A stretch of DNA of 64,000 nucleotides from Euleptes europaea. Lineage: Eukaryota > Chordata > Lepidosauria > Squamata > Sphaerodactylidae. Within the stretch, counting starts at the first letter, position 1, and each line of letters begins with the position of its first letter. A program made the translations under genes and the position numbers. Positions 42,721 through 54,775 of this stretch are shown in pieces. Under the pieces are notes generated by a model. The model made no database searches. It worked only from the letters and a program-made list of their open reading frames with translations, and had not been told where the DNA came from. Location of the stretch: contig NC_079318.1 in the NCBI RefSeq assembly GCF_029931775.1, positions 29,216,159-29,280,158 of the forward strand. The letters run 5' to 3'.

Positions 42721-44300
42721 GCTGGATCCTATCAATAGTGAACAGGGTTGATGGAACAGGTATTTCCTGGCTCCTCAGGACAGCTGTTGCTCTTCCCCGC
42801 CAAAAAAAACAACTGCTGAGGGACCCTTGGGTACAAAATGGGGCAGGGCATAGGAGGTTACAGTTCAAGGAGAAAAATCTGCAGATATTTGCCCCCCTCC
42901 ACCACTGTGAGCAAAAGAGGCATCTGCTTACATCAGGGCCAGTGTGGATTCGAGCTCTCGTGTCATTCGAAGAATGTATGGTAAAGCCCTTCCATTCCAC
43001 AAACCGCATCTCCCTATCAAGCATAGATGATGGGGTCACAAAGAAATATTCATGCTCTAGTTTTAGCTATTCTGTGAATGGCAATTTGGTACGAATCTTT
43101 AAAACAACGGATCTTTCCCTTTGGATTTCAGAAAATGCCTTTTGTCTGTGGAAAGGATGAGAGATGGTAATGTTTCGAGGTGGGGGGAAATGGTGGTACT
43201 TCAATGCATCCAATTGGCATTTAGCAACTAATTGCATAGAACCTTTCCATTTACCAGCCTGCTTACCCAGCTGCTGCAGAGATGAGAACCTGATGGTAAC
43301 TGAATGAAGCATTCATTCAAATAATGCCTAATTATCTGGAGAGGAGATGGAAGGCAATGCTTCAAACAGTGCCATATTAGTATGAGTCATTCAGAACAGG
43401 ACTTTGGAAAACAGCAATGGATTTGGCGTATCAGAAGTAATGTAGCGAAGCTTGCATGCATACTAAGCGTATATTGGTACCCCAAACAAATACTTGCTTA
43501 ATCTATGAATGGCTACATTACTTCTTGATTTAGCTTTTACCCTCTTTGGAGAGACTCAAACCCACTGCAGCCTTTAGCTGCTAGAACGAGGAAACCCTCT
43601 CCCTTCTTGCAGCACAAAAAGAATAGGCTGAGCCACTGGAATATTTGCTTGTGGCATTGGGTAGAGCCTTACTCCAAGCTCAGCAAAGACTAGTTGCTGG
43701 AAAGGGCCCCCTTCTGCCATTTCTCCGCTAGCCAACGAGGAGCAAAGAGCCGGAGTCCAAATATTCCCCCTCGTGCAAAGATGGTAACATGTAATTTAGC
43801 TCAGGGTCTTCCCATACTGGACAAAAGGAAGTTCTGTTGAAAGCAATTTCTAATGTCCTACTTATCAGAGTGTTTGCCCCCGCACAGAAAAACTTGGAGG
43901 TTTTCCACTGCCCACATATTAAAAGCAGATAGAAGTCCTGTAATGATTCACAGTTTGGATTGAAGCCCAACCTTCCTCTGGTCCAAACCACGCAGGCCAG
44001 ACGTTTGTTCTCCTCGTCTGGACTGTGTGATAGTACAGACAGAAATGACAAGCGCTGGTTCTTGCTCTATGTGCAGAGTCCTTGCACATCTCCATGTTTA
44101 TACAGCTGGAGAAAGCAAAAACCAGACAACCCTCATGCTAGCCGTTTTCCATTGCTTTGCTGAATGCAGTTATCACCGTCACAAATTACTTTTATAGAAT
44201 CTTGGTTCCAAGATGAAAGATGGAGCTGCAACTATTCAATGTATGCTCTGTTGCCCAGCTGGCAATGAGAAGCCCTGGCCATCTTGGCCTTCTAATTAAG
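42721..44300. other. Intergenic, no gene recognised
   Basis: Several open frames exceed 100 codons (for example 42717-43160) but show no domain, no family resemblance and no splice support. Confidence 0.5.
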
Positions 44301-44302
44301 TG

Positions 44303-44690
44303 TTCTGCTTCATAGAATCATAGAGTTGGAAGGGACCACCAGGGCCATCTAGTCCAACCCCCTGCACAATACAGGAAATTCACAACTACCTCCCCCCCCC
44401 AAAAAAAAAACCCAGTGTCTCTACTCCATGCCCAGAAGATGGCCAAGGTGCCCTCCCTCTCATCATCTGCCTAAGGTCACATAATCAGCACTTTTGACAG
44501 ATGGCCATCTAACCTCTTCTTTAAAACCTCCAGGGAAGGAGGGCTTACCACCTCCCGTAGAAGCCTGTTCCACTGAAGAACCACTCTAACTGTTAGAAAG
44601 TTCTTCCTAATGTCTAGACGGAAACTTTTGATTTAATTTCAACCCATTGTTTCTGGTTCGACCTTTCTCTGCTCTCCTCCCATCTCTTCT
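44303..44690 (-). repeat. CR1 LINE 3' fragment
   Basis: Read on the - strand, it ends in the CR1 signature: GGGGGTTGGACTAGATGGCC, CCTTCCAACTCTATGATTCT. Upstream is GATGGCCATCTGTCAAAAG and AGACATTAGGAAGAACTTTC. Confidence 0.85.
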
Positions 44691-45579
44691 TCATACACAT
44701 ATATGTGTGTGTGCTGCCTTTCTCTGTTTCAGGAAACAGTTGACTTTGTTGCTAAGCTGATGGACTGTGTTAGAACTAGTGACAGGAGTGACTTCTGGAA
44801 GTCACTCTCCTGCTTCAGAAATCTGTTCCATTAAAAACCAAGCTCAATCCAAAATTCTCTGAAGTTTACACTGGCCTGAACAAGGTTTGTTATCGCTCCA
44901 CCTCCCTCCCAAGTGAATTTACCCTTGTGAAGGTGGAGATGACTGGTAGTAGAGAAGACTCACTGGAGACAGTAGAGGCTTAGTAGACCTCACCCTTTAA
45001 GGACTGGGTGCTCCTCAGCACACCCAGGAGTGGCATTTCATGTGAGAGGGCTTCCTGGTTCCATTTATGGGTCTGGGGAGTCAGAAGACAACTGGACCTG
45101 TGCAGCCCAGCAACAAATGACCTCCCCTGGACTTGTTTTTTTTTTTTTTTGGTGAGTTTCCTTTGAAAAGACCTAAGCACCTCTTTGAAGAATACCCCCC
45201 AGTTACCTTACTATCCTCACAAGCCAGGAATTACCTGAAGATCTTCCAGCTGAAAAGCACAAAGAGGGATAGGATAGAAAGCACCCCCCATGCTGTCATA
45301 CTAAAATGCATTCTGTATCTGTGGAGGGCTTACTGCTGGGTGATACCAACTGCGAGGACTCTGGACTGTCCTGGCAGGGGAAGACCATCCCCTGAAAATG
45401 CTGGAGTTACCTGTCCCTTTTCAGGAATTTGCAGTAGAGCTTGGATTGTGCTCTGCAAGATGCATAGCTTTATTGATTCTATAGCATCTCTAAGCCAGGG
45501 ACAAAAGGCATTCCTACAATGATGTTGGTAATGCCTTAGTTTTGGGTTTCCTGCATTGAGCAGGTGGGTAGACTACATA

Positions 45580-45820
45580 GAAGAAGAGTTGGTTTTTATA
45601 CTCACTTTTCTCTACCTTAAGAGTCTCAAAGTAGCTTACAATCTCCTTCCCTTCCCCTCCCCACAACAGACATCTTGTCAGGTAGGTGGGGCTGAGAGAG
45701 TTCAGAGAGAACTGTGACTGGCCCAAGGTCACCCAGCAGGCTTCATGTGGAGGAGCGGGGAAACAAACCCAGTTCTCCAGATTAGAGTCCGCCGCTCTTA
45801 ACCACTACACCGCACTGGCT
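45580..45820 (-). repeat. tRNA-derived SINE (GTGGTGTAGTGGTTAAG family)
   Basis: On the - strand the head GTGCGGTGTAGTGGTTAAGA is followed by GAACTGGGTTTGTTTCCCC, and the far end is TATAAAAACCAACTCTTCTT. Confidence 0.85.
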
Positions 45821-46319
45821 ATATAGGTAGCCTATAAGATCCCTTCCCACCCCATGATTCTATATGAACAGATCTATACAGGATGCAGAATGAAGTAGGA
45901 GGTAGAGGTAGAATTCTAGAGTTCACCACTTCAAAGATTTAAACCCACACTTAAGTGGGGAAGCAGTCCTACATTTAAACTTAAGTGTAGATTGGCTCTG
46001 ACTTCCCATTTATGCTTTTTGCTTTTACTGATTGCCAGTAATCAACCTGTCTGCTTTGGCAGAGGTCTTCCACTGACTGCAGATTCAATATATGCCTTCC
46101 AGGAACTCACTTGCATCATAGGAAAGGTATCATTTGATTTTGTCTTTTTAAGAGGGTGACATGAAGGTAACTTTAGAGTGTTTATTTTCCTTCCCAACCC
46201 CTTCACATTGCCAGCTGTACATTAGAAAGCAAAATTTCTACCGACGCTATGGTAGAGACGAGGGAATTATTACATGCCTCTCATGTTTTACGAATGACCA
46301 GTTTTAATAGGTGGTTGAG

Positions 46320-46332
46320 GTTGCTAAGCAAC
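46320..46332. promoter_or_regulatory. RFX X-box-like palindrome
   Basis: GTTGCTAAGCAAC is a perfect inverted repeat of the RFX half site. It lies in intergenic DNA between EXO1 and MAP1LC3C, 4 kb past EXO1. Confidence 0.35.
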
Positions 46333-46793
46333 CTGCCGTTTGGCTAATCTTAATCATAGTTCTTTGCTGTGTCTAATATCTTGCAAGGATGTGCAAGTCT
46401 TCCAAACAATATTTGTGTTGGATTAGAAAGTTAGCTCACAGAGGTCAGCTGCAACGAACACATCCATCTTGTCACTAAGCTATAAACATGATATAATTTC
46501 AGAGGCTGCCATGGGTCATCACTGAATTGCTTTTGGTTTCCTGTGTCTGAAAAAACAGTCTGCCGGTAATAAACTTCTTCCAATGCTGAACCACATTAGT
46601 TTGTGTGTATACACAACGCACATGCCCATATGTTGGGTAGGATCCCGCAATGCAATAGTGGAAGAGTTTAACTTAATGCAGTTCCATTTGCACAACACAT
46701 TGCGCAAAGGCTACCGTAAGATCGAATGCTTTTCCCCCATTTCCAATCAGTGTAGCTGCTTAGAGAAGGCTATTGAGAGCCAGCTGTCTATTG

Positions 46794-47103
46794 AGAGCCA
46801 GCGTGGTGTAGTGGTTAAGATTGGTGGTTTGGAACGGTGGAGTCTGATCTGGAGAACCGGGTTTGATTCCCCCCACTCCTCCACATGAGCTGCGGAGGCT
46901 AATCTGGTGAACTAGATTTGTTTCCCCCGCTCCTACACATGAAGCCAGCTGGGTGACCTTGGGCAAGTCATTCTCTCCCAGCCTCACCTACCTCATAGGG
47001 TCTCTGCTGTGGGGAGGGGAAGGGAAGGGGATTGTAAGCCGGTTTTGAGTCTCCCTTAATGGTAGAGAAAGTCGGCATATAAAAACCAACTCTTCTTCTT
47101 CTA
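46794..47103 (+). repeat. tRNA-derived SINE (GTGGTGTAGTGGTTAAG family)
   Basis: A near full-length copy: GAGCCAGCGTGGTGTAGTGG, GGGTTTGATTCCCCCCACTC, GAAGCCAGCTGGGTGACCTT, and the end CATATAAAAACCAACTCTTC. A partial copy of its first bases (ATTGAGAGCCAGCTG) lies just before it. Confidence 0.85.
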
Positions 47104-47699
47104 CTGGTGCCATCATCATCACAGTACAATTTGGAAGAGTGATCTTTGTTTTGCAAAGGTCATGGGGAGAGGAAGCTGCTGATGTGTACCTTGCGAGCAG
47201 CTATGTAAGGGAATACAGTCAAGCTGACTTCATGCAAGGACTTTTCGTGAAGACTTTCTCGTGTTTCTGCTCGCTCAAGAGCTCTTCCATGTTCTGCGGG
47301 ATCCAACCTACAGGAGAAGGTCCCCCCTTCTTTTCTCCCTGTTCAGCAAGGATCAATCAGATTCAAAAGGCAAATGGAATGCTGAAGGGTGGGGTGGGGA
47401 AGCGGATTTAAGGGGTTCAACTGTCGAGAACCAATGCACAAAGAGGGCAGTTGACATTTGGAGGGAGAAGGGATAGGAGGTGTCCCAACTAGGCAGGGAG
47501 TCCAGCAGGCACTGTAGTCTGTTATTTTGACAGCCAGGGTTTGGATGCTGTTCCTCATTAAAAACCATGAATTGTTACAGCTGTCTAGTTATTGTCTTTA
47601 TACTTGGCATGCTGAAAGAACCATAAACTATAACACATCTTCCATGGCTACTAGCCAAAATGAATGCTAGTCATGATGCATACCTATTCTCTCTAGTAC

Positions 47700-47885
47700 C
47701 AGAAGAGCATGCCTATTATATTAGGTGCTGTGGAACACAGGCAGGATGGTGCTGCTGCAGTCGTCTTGTTTGTGGGCTTCCTAGAGGCACCTGGTTGGCC
47801 ACTGTGTGAACAGACTGCTGGACTTGATGGGCCTTGGTCTGATCCAGCATGGCCTTTCTTATGTTATGTTCTTATGTTCCCAGCT
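47700..47885 (+). repeat. LINE 3' tail (L2/CR1-like)
   Basis: A closer copy of the 11285-11460 repeat: GAGCATGCCTATTATATTAG, GGCACCTGGTTGGCCACTGT, GACTTGATGGGCCTTGGTCT, ending in TTATGTTATGTTCTTATGTT. Confidence 0.55.
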
Positions 47886-48120
47886 CTGGTAACTGTGTCA
47901 ACTATCAGCCTAGAAGGGGGGCATTACAGGACACACCAACTAAACACACTTAATGTGTTTTGTTATATGTAGCTCCTGTGTTCTCCTCAACCCATATAAC
48001 CCACTACACAGTCTGTAGGCTCCAGAGAAAAGGGGTATTGATTTGTGGCTGATGTGCTCTCTGGTACAGGATTAAGGAAACCTCTGTGTGTTTGTTTAAA
48101 ATAAGACATACTAAGAAAAT

Positions 48121-48405
48121 GAGCCCCGTGGCCCAGAGTGGTGTGCTGCAGTCCAAGCTCTGCTCACAACCTGAGTTAGATCCCAACGGAAGTTGGTTTC
48201 AGGTAGCCGGCTCAAGGTTGACTCAGCCTTCCATCCTTCCAAGGTTGGTGAAATGAGTACCCAGCTCGCTGGGGGTAAAGGGAAGATGACTGGGGAAGGC
48301 ACTGGCAAACCACCCCGTAAACAGAGTCTGCCTAGTAAACGTTGGGATGTGACATCACCCCATGGGCCAGGAATGACCCGGTGCCTGCACAGGGGACCTT
48401 TACCT
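48121..48405 (+). repeat. tRNA-derived SINE (GCCCCGTGGCGCAGAGTG family)
   Basis: GAGCCCCGTGGCCCAGAGTG to CACAGGGGACCTTTACCTTA, with a small deletion in the head. Confidence 0.85.
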
Positions 48406-48844
48406 TAATGAAAGAAAACAAGTTAGCAGTGGACCCGGTCTAGTGACATAACAGGAGGGTGTGAAAGGTGAGTTGGGTTACAGCTCTTCAGCCTGAAAGA
48501 CTGGTTATTGGCAAAGTGGTATAAAATAGCAAGAGAAAGACCTGGACCAGGTGTTGTGATGCCTACTATTATGTAGATATGCGTGCATACACTTATGTTG
48601 CTAATGAAATCAACGTCTGTCCCCTACACAGGAAGAGCCGTACTGGTGATGCTATTGCTCAGCTTCAAGTTATGTTGGGCACTACTATTCTGACCTACAC
48701 TGGTGCGTGAGATCGGTGCATTGATAGTAAGCTCTGTCGGGTCACCATACAGTATGGGTGAAGGCCATTGAATGTCAGGGCTGTACCAGCACTGGCAGGG
48801 ATGTTTGTGTGTGCTTATTTTAATACAGGCTACATTGTTCTACA

Positions 48845-49083
48845 GGTCACATTATGAGAAGACAAGAGTCACTGGAAAAGAAAGTCTTGCTAGGAAAAGT
48901 TGAGGGCAGCAGGAAAAGAGGAAGACCCAACAAGAGATGGATTGACTCAATAAAGGAATACACAGCCCTCAGTTTGCAAGTTCTGAGCAAGGCTGTCAAA
49001 GATAGGACATTTTGGAGGATGTTGATTCATAGGGTCGCCATGAATCGGAGGTGACTTGACGGTACTTAACACACACACACACA
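48845..49083 (+). mobile_element. 5'-truncated BovB/RTE LINE
   Basis: It encodes only the C-terminal end of the RT protein, [35 protein letters not shown]..., then the BovB tail AGGGTCGCCATGAATCGGAG and (AC)n. The frame overlaps in homology with the full-size copy at 31210-34682. Confidence 0.9.
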
Positions 49084-49094
49084 ATTCTCCTCTC

Positions 49095-49250
49095 CATTTT
49101 ATCTTCACAAGAACCATGTGAGATAGGTTAGGCTGGGAATGTATGTGACTGGCCAAGGTCACTCAGCTAGCTTCCATGCCAGAGTGGGGGTTGGACTCTG
49201 GGTTACCCAGATCCTAGTCAGACACTAACCACTACGCCATATTGGCTCAG
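49095..49250 (-). repeat. Old tRNA/CORE-type SINE
   Basis: On the - strand the head ATGGCGTAGTGGTTAGTGTC is followed by GGGTAACCCAGAGTCC and TGAGTGACCTTGGCCAGTCA. Confidence 0.6.
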
Positions 49251-49654
49251 TAAATGGTACTGAAAACAACTACTGGTCAACTGTAAACAGTGGAATAGTA
49301 CTAGACAAGTATTTAAATAGTTCCCTGAGAAGAGATTAGATATCTATGTGCGTCACTCATAAAGCTGCTTTATAAGCAGTTACTATGTAAAATATTAACA
49401 GCTTCGTATACCTCAGCAAAAATTACTTTGCTCCTTGATTCAGATTTTTTTAAAAAAAATGTTTTCCATAATTAGGTTCATTGGTTTATACATTCCTTGG
49501 GGTCATTGAAATGTAAAGCATTTTTGAAATCCTGAACATGCATTCACTTTGCTCTAAAACAACTTCTGCCATCGGTAAGCTGAGGATAGAACTTTTTAGA
49601 TTAGTCTATAGTCGACATAGCTGTAAGCCAATGCTCTCCCTTTTCTATCTGTTG

Positions 49655-49880
49655 ATCAAATTTTATTCTGATCCTCCCCTTCCTCAAAGAAGCTTGGGCA
49701 GAGTAGATCATTCTTTGCTCTTTAATTTTATCCTCACTAAACCCCTTGAGGTAGGTGAGGCTTAAAATACAGCGCAACTGGCCCAAGGACCTAGAGAACA
49801 TCATGGCTGGGTGGGCTTGAACTTGGTTCTCTGTGGTCTTTGTCTGATACTCAAACCACTAAACCCTATTGCCTCTCATT
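49655..49880 (-). repeat. Old tRNA-type SINE or LINE-tail remnant
   Basis: The - strand has TAGGGTTTAGTGGTTTGAGT, TTGGGCCAGTTGCGCTG and CCTCACCTACCTCAAGGGG, the order seen in the GTGGTTAAG SINEs but more diverged. Confidence 0.45.
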
Positions 49881-50701
49881 ATTTGCTGAAGGAGTACCTA
49901 TATCTTAGGAAGATACCTGTTACAAGACTGCCTGTTTTTCAAGCTTTCAAATGTGACATCTTAAAGACTAACATATTTTTACTCTAGCATAAGGTTCCAT
50001 TGACAACAGCCCATTGCATAAATGCATACAGGTCTTCACTAGGCACACACACACATACACAGCAGGGTCAAAATGTTATGAAATTCAGAAAGTAAAGACT
50101 AGAATTTTATTATGTGAAATCCAAATGTAATAAAGAAAACTACAGATATTGTTCATAATAGCAGTAGCTGGCTCCCTAGTTTTCCCTAAGCTCATTAATA
50201 CCTTTAATGGCTGAGGAATCCAAATCCTTGTTAAGTCTTTGGTAGATGGTATCAAAATTCTTAATGAATTTTAATGTAGCATTTTCACAGTGGAGTCTCC
50301 CTTTGAAGTTCTTTTACTGGAGAATAGTTTCTTTTCAATCAGCTATAATGTATACTGAGATATTGTTGGCACATAAAAAGTATACAAAGACTTCTTCCTT
50401 TAAAGAAAAACCTTTCATGCACCTCATGCTTACTTGTTTTTTTAATTATAGATTTTATTCTTAATGTGGATTATTATTTGTTTTAAACTAGTTTAATCTG
50501 ATGATTAATTTCTTATGACAATATTTTTATTATATTCTGCTTCTCTGAACCTGTTTGTTAACATCTTTTTTCTGAGATGGCTTCTGTCTAATGACTTTCT
50601 CCTGTTACTGATTGTACTTTGATACCATGTATTATCTCTATAACAATGCCATAAATGTGCAGCATGTAGCGTTGCCAGGTCCCCTGGCCACCGATGGAGG
50701 T

Positions 50702-51149
50702 TAGGGTTGCCATTTCCAAGTTAGAAAACTCCTTGAGATTTGAGGGTGGAGCCTGGGGTGGACAGAGACCTCAGTGGGATACAATGCCATTGAGTCCCCC
50801 CTCCAAAGGATCCATTTTCTCCAGGGGAATGGATTGTAGTCTGGAGATGGGCTGAGAGAGCCCCAGGTCTCACCTGGAGTTTGGCATCCCTAGCAACATG
50901 ATTGTGTATACTGTAGACGCTACAGGGTGGTGATAGGGCTGTACCTTCCAGGTGGGGCCTAGAAATTTCCTGGAATTACAACTGATCTCCAGATGATAGA
51001 GATCAGTTCCCCTGCAGAGAATGCTGCTTTGGAGGGTGGACTCTATGGCGTTATACCCTGCTGAGGTCCCTCCCCTCCTCAAACCCCACCCTCCCCAGGC
51101 TCCACCCCCAAATCTCCAAGAATTTTCAAACCCAGAGCTGGCAACCCTA
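50702..51149. mobile_element. Two TAGGGTTGCC-family elements side by side
   Basis: The first copy, 50702-50891, runs TAGGGTTGCCATTTCC to TTTGGCATCCCTA. The second, 50933-51149, runs TAGGGCTGTACCTTCC to GAGCTGGCAACCCTA. A short fragment of a third lies at 50665-50700. All are diverged. Confidence 0.6.
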
Positions 51150-51420
51150 GCTGTGGTGACCAACTCTAGGGACTTCATAGCAATGAAAGGAGTAGGTCAC
51201 TATGCAGGACAGGACCAAAACATCTACATACAACCACTCTGATTTGATAAAAAAAATCTCATTCACGCTACAGCACTAAGAGGTAGCCTATAGGTGCAAG
51301 TGGTGGCTTGCCCCCAACTATTGACCTCCCGAGAATGAACTGGATGCTGGATAATTCAACGCTAGTCATCAAGGCTAATATGTATGAGAGTAAACCTGCT
51401 AGATCAGATCAATGGACTAC

Positions 51421-51800
51421 TAACAGCGCATTCCTGAGAGGAATGCCTGCGCCGGTCTTTGGAGGCAAAGCCGAAATCTCCCAGCAGCATAGAAAATCCG
51501 TGCAACCCTTCATAGGGTTGCACGGGAGATAAGCCACCTAAAAAGGTGGCATATCTTGCAAAAATAAAAAAGGGGTGTTCCCGACCCAAAAGGGATTAGG
51601 AGGCCGCCTAATAGCAGCTCCTCCCCCAGCCCGGCGCAGAACGCCCTGGGATCGCCTCCCGGGACGCCGGTCCGGGCTTTGACAGCATTTGGATGCCGGT
51701 GGAAGGCCCCGTTGGCGTCCCAGGGTGGCGCTGCCACGGCAGCGACCAGCAACTGGTGTTGGGGCCACTAACGCCAGTGTAAGTTGCCCGGCACCATTGC
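51421..51800. other. GC-rich segment with serial perfect hairpins
   Basis: After the leader TAACAGCGCATTCCTGA there is a chain of perfect stem-loops: 51428-51446 (8-bp stem), 51457-51470 (5 bp), 51498-51525 (12 bp, TCAT loop) and 51533-51550 (7 bp). GC-rich sequence with further short inverted repeats (for example GTGGCGCTGCCAC at 51724-51736) follows to about 51800. It has no long frame with a recognisable product. I do not recognise the family. Confidence 0.55.
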
Positions 51801-52725
51801 AGCACCTTCCTGGCCTCCTAAGGGCTTTTGCCCTTAGAGCTCAGGAATGCTCCGTTAGTCCAGCATCCCATTTCCAGCAGTGGCCAACCAGAGGTCCAGA
51901 GCGGGGACACAGAGGCCAAAGCCTCCCTTGGTTGCTGTCCCACCCACAGAAGAGAAAGAGGTATAGAAATGAAAAGCAATGAGATAAATTCTTAGGAACG
52001 TGGTGTCCTTTGCTGAGATAGTCACAGCACAGAAGTTGTCATATGGGATTCTCACAATTTGTACTTTGTGTTTCTGTTTTTCATTTATTCTGGGCTGAAA
52101 TTACCAGAGCCGCGCTGACTGACACCTCGTACACAGCGAAAGAGATTAGCGCAAAACTTCCTTATTTTGTCAGTTAAACACGGTAAACACTCATTTGTTT
52201 AAACAGAGATCAGTCCGAGATTTGGGGTGCCCGCTGATGAACACCGGCGCCATGAAATCAGGGATGACTGCACAGGAATAGCGCATGTGTCACGTGTGTG
52301 TTGCGCTAGGAAGCAAACAATATATTCTGGAGGCAACGACGGGAGACGTAAAGGACCTTTTCACTATCCTGTGGGAGAACTTGTGAGAGAACGGGGCGAG
52401 AACTTTTCACGATCCTGTGTGAGTCAGTCGATCGGAACGTTTTGAGAATCCTTTTTAAAAAAATGAAAATGTGTGGTCTGTGGCGGGAGGCTTCCTTCTA
52501 GCACAGCAGAAGGATTCTGGACTGATGCAATCTAGTGATGTAATCGCGAGAAAACACTCCCTGTTTAGTCGGCTAGAAGCATGAACTGAATTTTGACCTC
52601 CTCGCCAGCAGACCTATCAAAGCTCCCAGCCAGACACTACAAGGGAAGATTTACAATCTGACTGACTCCCTTTTGTCACGGAGCAGACCACTTGGGGAGA
52701 AAAATGATAACCCTGGTTTCATGTC

Positions 52726-52930
52726 TAACAGCCCGTTCCTGAACATGTGGCGTGCGGAGTCGGCGGGGAAGAGGCGCTGCGCCAAATTGCGCACGCCACA
52801 AAACAAAACCAAAAAATGCCGTTTCGCGGCTTTTTGGGTGTTTTACTGGGGCCTTTCGCCCCATAGGGAACGGGCCAAAACGAGATAGGAAGGCCCCCGG
52901 AACGCCCCCCTGCGCCTCATCTAGTCCATG
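52726..52930. other. Second GC-rich hairpin-chain segment
   Basis: The leader TAACAGCCCGTTCCTGA matches that at 51421 in 15 of 17 bases. Stem-loops follow: GTGGCGTGCG (52747-52756) with CGCACGCCAC (52790-52799), an inner GGCGC/GCGCC (52773-52783), GCCG/CGGC (52818-52830) and GGGGC/GCCCC (52848-52862). The family is not recognised. Confidence 0.55.
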
Positions 52931-53390
52931 AACATTTATGGCAGAATAAATCTGCTCACTATCTCTTTAAGGCACAACAAGACTCCTTTTTGTTTTGCTG
53001 AAACAGAGTAACATGGCTACCCCTGAGGAACAAGCTGGTGACTCCATTATCTTGAAAGAACATTAACGGCTGTGCGGAACTGAGCGCAGACTGCTGACTA
53101 TGGTCACCGGAACATTTTACACCTATTTCAAGCTATCTCAGGCACAAGGTATGAAAGAACAAGTCCCCACTTGGACAGAATGTCTTCAATTATTCTATAA
53201 AATATAGTTTTTGCATTCAGGTAACTAACTTCCTTGTAAAGCTTGGAGACCATACCAGCAAGTCAAGGGTATCGATCTGCTTAATTTGCATCGGCAGGAC
53301 AACCATCTTGGAAAATGTTCACACTCACCCCACATTTCTCAGGACCATGCCTAGTCTGACTGCTCAGCAAAAAGTATTTGCCACTCATAT

Positions 53391-53592
53391 GGTTGCCAAC
53401 TCCAGGTTGGAAAATTCCTAAATATTTTGGGGTGGAGCCAGGGGAGGGTGCTGTTTGGGAAGGGGAGGATATATTATCATAAAGAGCATCCTCCAAAGTA
53501 GCCATTTTCTCTAGGGGTACTGATCTCTTTAGTCTGAAGATCAGTTGGAATTCTAGATCTCCTGGTCTTGCCTGGAGGTTGGCAATCCAGGC
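53391..53592. mobile_element. TAGGGTTGCC-family element, diverged
   Basis: GGTTGCCAACTCCAGG to CCTGGAGGTTGGCAATCC, with the GGGTGGAGCCAGGGGAGG and GATCAGTTGGAATT landmarks. Confidence 0.6.
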
Positions 53593-53738
53593 CACTCAGA
53601 CAATAGGTGGCAACTAACAAGAACATATAGTATATTCCTGTCAGCTTCCTCAATGATAATTCCATGGAGTGACCTCTGATGCATGAAAGTTTATGGTGGA
53701 ATACATTTTGTTACTCTTTACATTGCCATTGGACTGCT

Positions 53739-53991
53739 GTTGTGTTCCTAAAGGTAAAGGTCCCCTGTGCAAGCACCGGGTCATTCCTGACCCATGGGGT
53801 GACATCACATCCCGACGTTTCCTAGGCAGACTTTGTTTACGGGGTGGTTTGCCAGTGCCTTCCCCAGTCATCTTCCCTTTACCCCCAGCAAGCTGGGTAC
53901 TCATTTTACCAACCTCAGAAGGATGGAAGGCTGAGTCAACCTTGAGCCGGCTACCTGAAACCGACTTGTGTTGGGATTGGTTGTGTTCCTA
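53739..53991 (-). repeat. 5'-truncated tRNA-derived SINE with 12-bp target duplication
   Basis: The body 53751-53979 on the - strand lacks the tRNA head (it begins within AAGTCGGTTTCAGGTAGCCG). GTTGTGTTCCTA is repeated at 53739-53750 and 53980-53991. Confidence 0.85.
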
Positions 53992-54507
53992 GCAACTGTT
54001 AATTTTTAACAGTTTGTCTGTCTGAAAATATTTCACACCTTTCATAACTTGTGAAAAGGGAGTGAAAGGTTATCGCTATAGTAAAGATTCCTTCCAAAGA
54101 AAAACATTCAACACATAACACTATACTGCACATTTTAATACCTGTTAACATGTAACTGTACAACATGGCATGCAGGTGATGTCTTTATTAACAAAGATTC
54201 ATTACTTTAGTGGGCTAGTACATTATTTAATTTTGCAGAACTAAACCCACAAAAGATTCAGTTAACGTTTCACAGGTATGCATCAAAGGATACTCACAAG
54301 AGGACTGTGGGAGGTTGGCAAAGACACCCCACACAATGTAGATGGGCAAAAATACCCCACATGGGGTAGAAACTTTAGAAACCCTTCTGGCACAAGTTCT
54401 ATTATCATAAATGGAAACTGAGAAGAGAGAACTTACTGCCTCTTTCAGCAAAACCATATAGACTTTAAAAGGAGGCCCTTTAAAATGAACATATTGGCCA
54501 TTTATGC

Positions 54508-54775
54508 CTGGCAGTTTCCTCGCGGTCACCTTGCCGACTACTTTGGAGCTTTGCTTTGATTATGCTTGCATTTTCTGACCCCCCGAGGTCGCCTCGCTCT
54601 TCCCATGCATTTCCGTTCATTTCCCCGTGTTTTCTGGATGCTAGCTAAACACAAATCCAGAAAACGTGGGCAAAACGTGTGGAAATGCGAGGCGACCTCT
54701 GAGGGTCAGAAAATGCAAGCATAATCAAAGCAAAGTTCTGAAATAGTTGGCAGGGTGACCATGAGGAAACAGCCA
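54508..54775. mobile_element. Foldback element with long arms
   Basis: Arms of about 95 bases (TTTGCTTTGATTATGCTTGC against GCAAGCATAATCAAAGCAAA; AGGTCGCCTCGC against GCGAGGCGACCT) enclose an inner hairpin (TTTTCTGGAT / ATCCAGAAAA). The ends approach TGGCAGTTTCCTC and GAGGAAACAGCCA. No transposase and no clear target duplication were found. Confidence 0.7.

Noticed and set aside
42717-43160. 147-codon + strand open frame after EXO1
   Set aside because: No recognisable domain, no splice sites that extend it, and overlapping frames on the other strand of similar length.
46520-46710. BECN2 or another gene between EXO1 and MAP1LC3C
   Set aside because: No Beclin-like peptide was seen anywhere in 42.7-60.4 kb. 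BECN2 is a mammalian retrogene and is not expected here.
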